DNA of 64,000 nt, taken from assembly GCA_030340625.1 (NCBI GenBank), contig JAOPHQ010006358.1, forward strand, positions 2,501 through 66,500, read 5' to 3'. This document shows positions 32,214 through 42,700 of the stretch, in pieces. The stretch's first letter is position 1. Each line of letters begins with the position of its first letter. The DNA comes from Merluccius polli. Lineage: Eukaryota > Chordata > Actinopteri > Gadiformes > Merlucciidae. The translations under genes and the position numbers were made by a program. Under the pieces are notes generated by a model. That model worked only from the letters and a program-made list of their open reading frames with translations, made no database searches and was not told where the DNA came from.

Positions 32214-33821
32214 ATGGCCTCAGCTATCACTTCCTGCTCTGTAGAGAGCTTTTCCTGCTCCATCTGTCTGGATGTGTTCAACAGCCCAGTTAACACACCT
32301 TGTGGACACAACTTCTGCAGAACCTGTATTACAAAGTTCTGGGATGACCAAGTCCAGTGCAAATGTCCCGTTTGCAACGAGCTTTTCCCCACAAGGCCTG
32401 ATCTACGAGTCAATACCCTCTTATCAGAGATGGCTGCTCAGATTCGAACGTCCGTACGAGTCAAAGAGCAGCCTTGTGTTGAACCAGGAGAAGTTCCCTG
32501 TGACGTCTGTACTGGGACCCGGCTGAAGGCTGTGAAGTCCTGCCTAGTGTGTCTTATCTCTTACTGCCACACCCACCTGGAGCCACATCAGAGAATCGCA
32601 GGCCTGAAGAAACATCGGCTGGTCGAGCCTATGGACCGCCTGGAAGACAGGATGTGTAAGAAACACGACCGACTCCTGGAGCTCTTCTGCCAGACTGACC
32701 AGGTGTGTTTGTGTCTGCTCTGCACAGTGACAGACCACAAGTCCCATCCTGTTGTACCTCTACAGGAGGAATATGAAATGAAGACCGTCCAGTTGGGGAA
32801 CATAGAGTCTGAAGTTCAGCAGATGATCCAGGAGAGACAACAAAAGATTAAGAAGATCAACGACACAGAACAACGCAGCAAAGCAGACGCAGAGAGAGAG
32901 ATAGCCGACGGTGAGAAGGTCCTCACTGCTCTGATCAGCTGTATTGAAAAGCAGCGGGATGATTTCAACCAAACGGTTAAAGAGAAACTGAAATCCACAG
33001 AGAAACAAGCTGAACGCCTCATCAAAGAGCTGGAGCAGGAAATAGAAGATCTGACCAATAGACGCTCAGTGGTGAAGCAGCTCACACACACTGAAGACCA
33101 CCTCGACTTCCTCCAGAGCTTCAGATCCATGAAGGATCCACCGACCAGGGACTGGACCGCAGTGGAGGTCTGTCCTCCATCATACGTAGGGACCTTGAGG
33201 AGATCCCTGGATCAGCTGGAGGAGACACTGAACATGGACATAAAGAAGCTGCGTGGTGCTGAGCTGAGGGTCCAGCAGTATGAAGTAGATGTGACTTTGG
33301 ATCCGGATACAGCTCATCCTAGTCTCATCCTGTCTCAGGATGGGAAAAAAGTATATTATGGAGTTACTCATCAGTGTCTCACAAACAACCCTAAGAGATT
33401 TACATTATCATGTGTTGTTACGAGGCAGAGCTTCTCCTCAGGGAGATTTTACTTTGAGGTGCAGGTTAAAGACCTGACTGGATGGTGGTTAGGAGTGGCC
33501 AGAGAGTCCATCAATAGGAACAGTTTTAACATATGCACCCCTGGGGAAGGCTGGTGGGCTATTGAATTCCACAACGATAAGTTGGTATTTATAGGTGAAC
33601 CTACTGTCAGCCTCCCTATGAGAGCTAAGCTCCAGAAGGTGGGGGTGTTTGTTGATTATGATGAGGGTCTGGTCTCCTTCTATGATGTGGGAGCCAGGGT
33701 TCATATCTACTCTGCTACTGGCTGCACCTTTAGTGAGCCTCTCTATCCAATCCTCAGTCCAGGTTCACATTTTGGCGGATACAACCCCATGATCATCTCA
33801 CCTGTCAATCAAACAGACTAG
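32214..33821 (+). CDS. TRIM E3 ubiquitin ligase, bloodthirsty/TRIM39-like, copy 6
   Basis: 535 codons, one exon, intact. All RING and B-box ligands are present, with the extra B-box residue (TVTDH). The N-terminal part (SVESFSC, MAAQIRTS) resembles copies 4 and 5, but the middle (VKEQP, EMKTVQLGN) resembles copies 1-3. The PRY loop reads YYGVTHQCLTNN and the SPRY has RNSFNIC, GWWAIEFHND and VFIGEP, giving a third set of loop residues. It follows a 109-bp intron without the hAT element, so this copy and copy 7 keep the older intron form. Confidence 0.93.
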   Translation: MASAITSCSVESFSCSICLDVFNSPVNTPCGHNFCRTCITKFWDDQVQCKCPVCNELFPTRPDLRVNTLLSEMAAQIRTSVRVKEQPCVEPGEVPCDVCTGTRLKAVKSCLVCLISYCHTHLEPHQRIAGLKKHRLVEPMDRLEDRMCKKHDRLLELFCQTDQVCLCLLCTVTDHKSHPVVPLQEEYEMKTVQLGNIESEVQQMIQERQQKIKKINDTEQRSKADAEREIADGEKVLTALISCIEKQRDDFNQTVKEKLKSTEKQAERLIKELEQEIEDLTNRRSVVKQLTHTEDHLDFLQSFRSMKDPPTRDWTAVEVCPPSYVGTLRRSLDQLEETLNMDIKKLRGAELRVQQYEVDVTLDPDTAHPSLILSQDGKKVYYGVTHQCLTNNPKRFTLSCVVTRQSFSSGRFYFEVQVKDLTGWWLGVARESINRNSFNICTPGEGWWAIEFHNDKLVFIGEPTVSLPMRAKLQKVGVFVDYDEGLVSFYDVGARVHIYSATGCTFSEPLYPILSPGSHFGGYNPMIISPVNQTD

Positions 33822-34231
33822 GGGCTTTGTTTACTAATGAAATAAACAAACAACCAAAACAACTCATGTTGTATCCTGAAGGACAATCTCTGCTCTTTGT
33901 ATAAATGTACTATAGGCCTATTACACATGTGACATCTGAGAGAACTGCATTTATATCGTTTGCTGACATTTACCAAGGATAAATTGATTAAGAAAATAAC
34001 CCTGCCTATTATAAAATAGATGATTAGATAACATATACTACGTTGTTCAATGTCTGTTTTCTCCTGAATGTTTCTTTTAAGTTTGATGATGTAAAAATGT
34101 CAACAGTTGCAGTCATATAGAACATGAAATATTATTTGTAATTTGTAATAGATATTTCTGAATCATAAATGACAACACAGTATAATGTTTGTACATTTGT
34201 CCGATTTCAATAAACATTTACAAAAAATAGA

Positions 34232-34440
34232 ATGGGTATCTTCTCAGTACAATATGTATTCAGTGTAATAGGTACATTCTCAGTACAATATGTATTCAGT
34301 GTAATAGGTACATTCTCAGTACAATATGTATTCAGTGTAATAGGTACATTCTCAGTACAATGTGTATTCAGTGTAATAGGTACATTCTCAGTACAATATG
34401 TATTCAGTAGAATAGGTTGCATTCTCAGTGGAATATGTAT
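34232..34440. repeat. 36-bp minisatellite A, array 6
   Basis: About 5.8 units before the conserved TTAGTTACCACAATAG spacer. Confidence 0.96.
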
Positions 34441-34984
34441 TTTCTTAGTTACCACAATAGTAAGAGTGCTTTTGAATAAGAAAATAGGTGTAAAAAAAAG
34501 AAAGTAAACTAAATAAATTAAATCCAGCAATCAAAAATAGCACTTAACATTTGCTGGTAAATTTTGCAAGTAAGTAAGGCTACTGACTGATTAAAGTTTA
34601 AGCCACAAAATAAAATGACAGAAATGAACTAAAGAGCATTATACTTTAACTTATGGAAATTATATTTTCATAACAAACAAGTTCAGAGTTCACAATGTAA
34701 TTCTGCATACAGGTATTCACCAATAGTCCCCTCCCAGAAAAATGGTACATTCCCCCGTGAACACCCCTGCAAATGCGCAACGGTAGCGCCCAGCCCTCCC
34801 TCAGGGTGAGGAATAATAAGGAAGTACCGCAAACAGTTTGCGTTTCACCTGAAAATGTCTCATCTGATGCACCGATTAATGTACCAAGAAAGACATACAA
34901 ATAAAGGATCAGGAATCTGAACTGACAATGTGTCGTTATAATATGATGAGTGAGCAATGAACATAGAGAGGTAGTGCTTTCCCA

Positions 34985-35484
34985 GAAAACAGCCTTAGCA
35001 CAGTGTGATACATGTCTAGAAAACAGCCTTAACACAGTATGATACATGTCTAGAAAACAGCCTTAACACAGTATGACACATGTCTAGAAAACAGCCTTAA
35101 CACAGTATGATACATGTCTAGAAAACAGCCTTAACACAGTATGATACATGTCTACAAAACAGCCTTAACCCAGTATGATACATGTCTAGAAAACAGCCTT
35201 AACCCAGTATGATACATGTCTACAAAACAGCCTTAACGCAGTATGATACATGTCTAGAAAACAGCCTTAACGCAGTATGATACATGTATAGAAAACAGCC
35301 TTAACACAGTATGATACATGTCTAGAAAACAGCCTCAACACAGTATGATGCATGTCTAGAAAACAGTCTTAACACAGTATGATACATGTCTAGAAAACAG
35401 CCTTAACACAGTATGATACATGTCTAGGAAACAGCCTTAACACAGTATGATACATGTCTAGAAAACAGCCTTAACACAGTATGA
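34985..35484. repeat. 34-bp minisatellite B, array 6
   Basis: About 14.7 units; includes CTACAAAAC and TTAACCCAG variants also present in array 5. There is no B array after TRIM copy 7. Confidence 0.97.
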
Positions 35485-35958
35485 TAGCAACACACTTTGA
35501 ACTCCATAAAGAAGAGGAGATCACACATCAATGCATTTGAAGAAACCTACACAGTGCATGGATGCACTCAAAGTCAGAGTCAGTGAAGTGTTTGTCTTTG
35601 GAGGGGCGGAGCCATGTGCGAGGGGAAGAGAGGAGAGGGGAGAGGAGAGGGAGGAGATGAGAGAAGAGGGAGGAGACGAGAAGACGTCATGTTCAGGAAA
35701 CGAAAGTTAAGGTTCACAGAAAGGAGGAGCCATGTGTGAGGGGAGGAGAGGGAGGAGACGAGAGGAGAGGGAGGAAAGGGAGGAGAGGAGAGGGAGGAGA
35801 GAAGAGGAGAGGGAGGAGAGAAGAGGACGTTGTGTTCAGGAAACGAAAGTTAAGGTTCACAGAAACCAAAGCCACTCGACGTGGAGGCAGTTCTCTCTTT
35901 CTGGAGACAAAGAAAACGCATTTTAACAAGTAGACTGAGAGACAGAAACTACAGCAAG
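35485..35958 (+). promoter_or_regulatory. TRIM copy 7 leader and non-coding exon 1
   Basis: Close to the copy 6 leader, with GGAAACGAAAGTTAAGG near 35696 and 35839. The exon ends ACTACAGCAAG at 35958. The intron is 109 bp (35959-36067) with a single ATTGCCTA at 36032-36039. Confidence 0.65.
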
Positions 35959-36069
35959 GTGAGTAAAACGGCAGCACTGTGAGATAAAGTTAAAACCTGT
36001 CTTCCCGTCATGGGATTACAAAAATAATGGCATTGCCTAACACATAAACCTTGTCGTCTGTGTCTAGGA

Positions 36070-37528
36070 ATGGCCTCTGCTGTCACTTCCTTGTCTGTAG
36101 AGAGCTTTTCCTGCTCCATCTGTCTGGATGTGTTCAACAGCCCAGTTACCACACCTTGTGGACACAACTTCTGCAGAACCTGTATTACAAAGTTGTGGGA
36201 TGACCAAGTCCAGTACAAATGTCCAGTTTGCAACGAGCTTTTCCACACAAGGCCTGATCTACGAGTCAATACCCTCTTATCGGAGACGGCTGCTCAGATT
36301 CGAACGTCCGTACGAGTCAAAGAGCAGCCTTGTGTTGAACCAGGAGAAGTTCCCTGTGATGTCTGTACTGGGACCCAGCTGAAGGCTGTGAAGTCCTGCC
36401 TAGTGTGTCTTATCTCTTACTGCCACACCCACCTGGAGCCACATCAGAGAATCGCTGGCCTGAAGAAACATCGGCTGGTCGAGCCTATGGACCGTCTGGA
36501 AGACAGGATGTGTAAGAAACACGACCGACTTCTGGAGCTCTTCTGTCAGACTGACCAGGTGTGTTTGTGTCTGCTCTGCACAGTGACGGACCACAAGTCC
36601 CATCCTGTTGTACCTCTACAGGAGGAATATGAAATGAAGACCGTCCAGTTGGGGAACATAGAGTCTGAAGTTCAGCAGATGATCCAGGAGAGACAACAAA
36701 AGATTAAGAAGATCAACGACGCATTACAACGCAGCAAAGCAGACGCAGAGAGAGAGATAGCCGACGGTGTGAAGGTCCTCACTGCTCTGATCAGCTGCAT
36801 TGAAAAGCAGCGGGATGATTTCAACCAAACGGTTAAAGAGAAACTGAAATCCACAGAGAAACAAGCTGAAGGCCTCATCAAAGAGCTGGAGAAGGAAATA
36901 GAAGATCTGACCAACAGACGCACAGAGGTGAAACAGCTCACACACACTGAAGACCACCTCGACTTCCTCCAGAGCTTCAGATCCATGAAGGATCCACCGA
37001 CCAGGGACTGGACCACAGTGGAGGTCTGTCCTCCATCATACGTAGGGACCTTGAGGAGATCCCTGGATCAGCTGGAGGAGACACTGAACATGGAGATAAA
37101 GAAGCTCCGTGGTGCTGAACTGAGGGTCCAGCAGTATGAAGTAGGTTCCAGAGTGCCTCTGAAACCTACTACTCCTCCCAGTTTTGGCATGACTTTCGGT
37201 TGGAAACAAGTAAATGATAGAGGTTTTAATGAGAGATACCAACAAGGCCATGATAGATTGCGTGCACTGAATAAAGTACCAATAAAGACTGGTAACACTG
37301 CAATCAGAAGCTTTTGGCAGACTCCCAATGAGAGCTAAGCTCCAGAAGGTGGGGGTGTTTGTTGATTATGATGAGGGTCTGGTCTCCTTCTATGATGTGG
37401 GAGCCAGGGTTCATATCTACTCTGCTACTGGCTGCACCTTTAGTGAGCCTCTCTATCCAATCCTCAGCCCAGGTTCACATGTTAGATACAACCCCATGAT
37501 CATCTCACCTGTCAATCAAACAGACTAG
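36070..37528 (+). pseudogene. TRIM copy 7, PRY-SPRY mostly deleted
   Basis: The frame is intact from the ATG through RING, both B-boxes and the coiled coil (about residues 1-357), again with TVTDH in B-box 2. At 37142 about 325 bp of PRY-SPRY is replaced by about 182 bp of unrelated DNA. The open frame continues through it to a stop at 37336-37338, total 422 codons, with a novel tail of about 65 residues. The last part of SPRY (37328-37528) remains in another frame and is not translated. The protein would keep ubiquitin-ligase and dimerisation parts but not the recognition domain. It may be a dead gene or a dominant-negative-like form; nothing in the sequence decides between these. Confidence 0.8.
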
Positions 37529-37849
37529 GGGCTTTGTTTGCTAATTAAATAAACAAACAACCAAACAAACAAAATGTACTATACTACACATGTGACATCT
37601 GAGAGAACTGCATTTATATCGTTTGCTGACATTTACCAAGGATAAATAACCCTGCCTATTATAAAATAGATGATTAGATAACATATACTACATTATTCAA
37701 TGTCTGTTTTCTCCTGAATGTTTCTTTTAAGTTTGATGATATAAAAATGTCAACAGTTGCAGTCATAGAACATGAAATATTATTTGTAATTTGTAATATA
37801 ATGTTTGTACATTTGTCCAATTTCAATAAACATTTACCAAAAATAAAAT

Positions 37850-38617
37850 GGGGACATTCTCAGTACAATGTTTTCAGTGTAATAGGTACATTCTCAGTAC
37901 AATATGTATTCAGTGTAATAGGTACATTCTCAGTACAATATGTAGTCAGTGTAATAGGTACATTCTCAGTACAATATGTATTCAGTGTAATAGGTACATT
38001 CTCAGTACAATATGTATTCAGTGTAATAGGTACATTCTCAGTACAATATGTATTCAGTAGAATAGGTACATTCTCAGTACAATATGTATTCAGTAGAATA
38101 GGTACATTCTCAGTACAATATGTATTCAGTGTAATAGGGACATTCTCAGTACCATATGTATTCAGTGTAATAGGTACATTCTCAGTACAATATGTATTCA
38201 GTGTAATAGGTACCTTCTCAGTACAATATGTATTCAGTAGAATAGGTACATTCTCAGTACAATATGTTTTCAGTGTAATAGGTACATTCTCAGTACAATA
38301 TGTATTCAGTGTAATAGGGACATTCTCAGTACAATATGTATTCAGTGTAATAGGTACATTCTCAGTACAATATGTATTCAGTAGAATAGGTAAATTCTCA
38401 GTACAATATGTATTCAGTAGAATAGGTACATTCTCAGTACAATATGTATTCAGTGTAATAGGGACATTCTCAGTACCATATGTATTCAGTGTAATAGGTA
38501 CATTCTCAGTTCAATATGTATTCAGTAGAATAGGTACATTCTCAGTACAATATGTATTCAGTGTAATAGGTACCTTCTCAGTACAATATGTATTCAGTAG
38601 AATAGGTACATTCTCAG
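37850..38617. repeat. 36-bp minisatellite A, array 7 left part
   Basis: About 21 units, several with GGGACATTC in place of GGTACATTC. The array is cut at TTCTCAG by the LTR retrotransposon and resumes at 53360. Confidence 0.97.
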
Positions 38618-39721
38618 TGTAACACATGTCTACAGTACATGGGCTAAGGTGACTATCATGTACTTTTAAGGTTAGGCCAAAATCAGAAGAAATAGTTTCG
38701 CTCAAGGAGGATTTAAATGACGTGGACCACAGTTTAGAAGAGTAACAAAATGATTCTTTATTGTCAGGAAAGCCACTCTTAATACCGACACTGAATCTGT
38801 TCAGCTATGACTGGATTAGTATTTTTCTCTATGTATCAAAAACCCAGCAAATTCAATCTGTAAACCTGTAATTTACCCTTTAACAACTTCAGTTGTAACC
38901 AACAGCATAAACAAATTTACAACTCACAAAAATGTTGTTTAAAGTGCAAATGAAATAGAAAAAATATTGTTCAAAGTACAAATGAAATAATGGAAATATG
39001 GTTCAAAGTGCAACAAAATAATGGGCCCAAAATAATAAACAAACAAAGTCCAATAAAGTCCAAAAATAGTCAAATGTCAAATTTAGTCAGTGTCCACAGT
39101 GTGTGTATTAGTCCTTTAATGTATGGTGGTGCAATTGTTCATGTAATTGTTCATCTTCCCGGGTAGTGTGATTTTTGTGTCTTATCTGTATGATGTGATA
39201 GATGCTTTCTCCAGATACACGATGAGCTGTTCCGACGTCACACCCTCCACGCATGTAAGCCGGTGTCCTGCTCCACGTTCCTCGGGTTTGGGCTCTGGCT
39301 CGCCATCAGAATCGTTTCATACACCAAAATAAAAACCAACCGGAGTTTTTCCTCGACAAAAACACAACAACACGGTAATGTCCGGTACTCCAAAAAACCT
39401 CCTCACGGTTGTGGATACCTCACGGATCAATAACTCAAGACAAAATAAAGTTTTAACCACTTTTAGTCTAGTTATCAACATTAGCAAGCTCTCTTCTCGG
39501 CTAGTGTGTCTGTCCTCATCGGCATCAGTGAAGGAAAGAAAAAAACAAGCAGGGGATACAAGGAACTACGAGCGTGAGCGGCGCTTGCATGTGTGGAATA
39601 CGCACCCTGCTGGTGAAATAAAGGAACTACATCTACAAAACTCAATCAGACTGTATAGCTCAACATGGTTGAACTAGAAATATTGGGGATTACACTGTGT
39701 GTGTAACTAAAGGGTGTTACA
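38618..39721 (-). repeat. 3' LTR of the Ty3/gypsy-like element
   Basis: 1104 bp; TG...CA ends within the inverted pair TGTAACAC/GTGTTACA. On the minus strand an AATAAA lies at 38762-38757. Short + strand ORFs in it recur in the other LTR and are antisense to the element. Confidence 0.95.
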
Positions 39722-39733
39722 TCCTCCCCCCCT
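39722..39733 (-). promoter_or_regulatory. Polypurine tract
   Basis: On the minus strand GGGGGGGAGGA lies directly against the 3' LTR. This is the usual primer site for plus-strand DNA synthesis. Confidence 0.85.
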
Positions 39734-39763
39734 GAATCAGCGTGCGTCCCTGCATGCTTAACC

Positions 39764-42700
39764 TTACACATGTAACGTCTGACCAACCTTAGGTGCAGAA
39801 GTAAAGTCAAAAGCTTGCATGACAACTTGATCTAAACTGTTCAGAATAGAGTGCATAACAAAGGCTAAGGGGTTACCTAGTGATTTGTATGTCAGTCTAT
39901 CAGGTTCAGCTCTTTGTCTTGTTGACCTTCTGACCTCGGAACTCCCAATTTCCTCTTGAACAGGATTATCTTCACTCACACTCAACTCATTTCCATCCTT
40001 TTCCTCCACTCTGAATTCCTCTCTCGTCGCCGGGTACGTTTTGTCCTCACCTTTTTCCTCTTCCACGTTTCCATCATTGATCTCATGTGCGTTTCCTTCC
40101 ACAGATTGATCTTGGACTGATTCACTTTCGACTGCTGGAGCATCCTCAACAGGTAAGTCTTTTTCCACAGGTAAGTTTTCCTCCTCTTCCTCAGGTGTAC
40201 TCACTTCCTGGTTTTCCATGGGATGAAACGCATCAGCTTCCGGGTTTAGACTGGACACTTCAGAGTTCAGTTCATCCTCATTGTTCACTTCAGTCAAGTC
40301 AACTCTTGAATGAGGGATTTCACGAACAATGGTTATCGTTGGGAATGTGACATCCTCTTTAGCAGTTTGCTGGTAATAGTAATCTATTTCCTCCTCATTT
40401 TCCCATGACTGCTCTGGTTCAGTGGCCTCTTGAGGGATTTCGCTTGCCTGGGGAGTTGGAGTTTTACCCCTCTTTTCTGTGTCTTGCCTCAACTCATCTT
40501 GAATAGAGGAAGCTAGGAATCCACAGGGTAGCAACAAGTCTCTATGAAGTGTCCGCTCTGGGCCTTCAGAGTTCACTGGAGCAACAACATAGACTGGAGA
40601 ACCATCGATGTGCTTGATAACTTTGTAGACTGTGCTACTCCATCGGTCTGCTATCTTGTGCTTACCTCTGAAAGAGACATTTTTGACAAGGACACGGTCT
40701 CCTTCCTCAAGGGTGGACTCTCTGACTTTGAGGTCATATCTCTGCTTGTTTCGCTGAGCAGTTTTTTCACTGTGCTCAATGGCAAGCTTGTAGTTTTCTT
40801 GCAGGTTTTCTCTCATTTTTTTCACATAGTCTGCATGAGTAACTTTCTTGCGTCCTTCTGGATTGAGTCCGAATGCCACGTCGATGGGAAGATTTGGCTG
40901 TCTCCCAAACATTAACTGGTAAGGAGAAAATCCAGTGGTGTCATTTTTGGTTGTGTTGTATGCATGAACCAGAGGCTGAACATGATCACGCCAGTTGACT
41001 TTGTCCTCTTCTTGGAGAGTTCCTAACATCTCCAGGAGTGTCCTATTGAACCTCTCGACGGGGTTACCGCGAGGGTGATATGGAGTTGTCCTTGTTTTCT
41101 TTATACCCAACAGCTGACAAAGGTCTTTGATAAGGACAGACTCGAAATCCCGACCTTGGTCGCTGTGAAGACGTTCGGGTAGACCATAATGAACAAAGAA
41201 ACTGTTCCATAATGTCTTGGCTACTGTCTTGGCTCTCTGATCAGCTGTGGGAACAGCGACCGCGTACTTGGTGAAGTGGTCGGTTATGACCAAGATGTTC
41301 TTTGTTCCGCGTCCATCAGGTTCCAAAGACAAGTAGTCCATGCATACAAGTTCAAGTGGTCGACTTGTTTGAATGTTCACAAGGCGAGCGGTTTTCTCAG
41401 CCTTGGCCTTGCGACGTACACACCTTTCACATGTTCGGACTTTCTTCTCAACATCCATAAACATTCTTGGCCAATAGAAACGTGTGCGGACAAGGTCCAA
41501 CGTCCTATCCATTCCCATGTGACCAACTGAGTCATGGAGACCTTCGAGTGCCATCTCTCTGAATTTTGCGGGTAGAACTAACTGATAGAAACGTTCACCC
41601 TGGTTCATGCGTTTCCTGTACAAGACGCCATTGTCAAGCACAAGTTGGTCAAACACTCGAAGCATGAGTTGAACTTCTCGATCCTCTTGACGACGAACAC
41701 GGTAAGTGAGACGTTTCCCCATATTGACAAGGTCAATGGTTCTGCTGATCTGAGGATCGTTTCTTTGTTCTGCAGCCCAGTCCTGCTGCGACATCCGCGG
41801 TAGAGTGCTGGATCCAGGCAATAGGTCAGCCTGAGAGAACTCAGCTGGAATAGCACTAACATCAACGGCGAGACACTCTACTGAAACAGGTGAGTGGCTG
41901 CTCTCTTCATCATTTGAAAAACAATATAGCTCGTGTCTCTGACAGATAGCTTTGAAAGCTTCTTTGGGGAAACTTGACTCACTCCCTTCATCCACGAACC
42001 TTGAAATTAACTGTTTCACTCTGTCGTCCTCAACTTGAGTGCTTTGATCGGCTCCAGCTTGATCATGTGGACGTCTGGATAAACCGTCGGCATCGGCGTT
42101 TCTTTTGCCAGCTCTATACTGTATGTTGAAGTTGAAATTGGACAGGGCCGCGAGCCACCTGTGTCCTGCAGCGTCGAGTTTGGCTGATGTCAAAACATAG
42201 GTCAGAGGATTGTTGTCCGTCATGACCGTGAACTCTGCACCGTAAAGGTAATCAAAAAATTTGTCCGTGACAGCCCATTTAAGTGCTAAAAATTCAAGTT
42301 TGTGGGTGGGGTAACGCCGCTCACAGTTTGACAAGCCTCGACTTGCATAAGCAATTACCCTCATCTCACCGTCTTGCTCCTGATACAGAGCTGCTCCGAG
42401 CCCATGCAGGCTGGCGTCAGTGTGCAAGACGTATGGCTTCCTGGGGTTGGCGAAGCCAAGGATCGGAGCAGTCGTCAACTTTCCGATGAGTGCTTTGAAT
42501 GCATCCTCACAATCTGAGGTCCATCGCTCATTGAAGGGTCGTTTCAGGTCAGAGTTTGAGAAGAACTTTGAACTTTTGGACTTCTTCCGCGGAGGAAGGT
42601 AACCAGCAGTCAAGGCGTTAAGAGGTTTGGCAATTTTTGAATAATCTTTGACGAACCTCCTATAATATCCAGTGAACCCTAAAAAGGATTTCAACTCACT

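Noticed and set aside
39147..39677. ORFs of 61-99 codons in the LTRs (also 52784-53315)
   Set aside because: They are antisense to the element, present in both LTRs, and contain no known domain.
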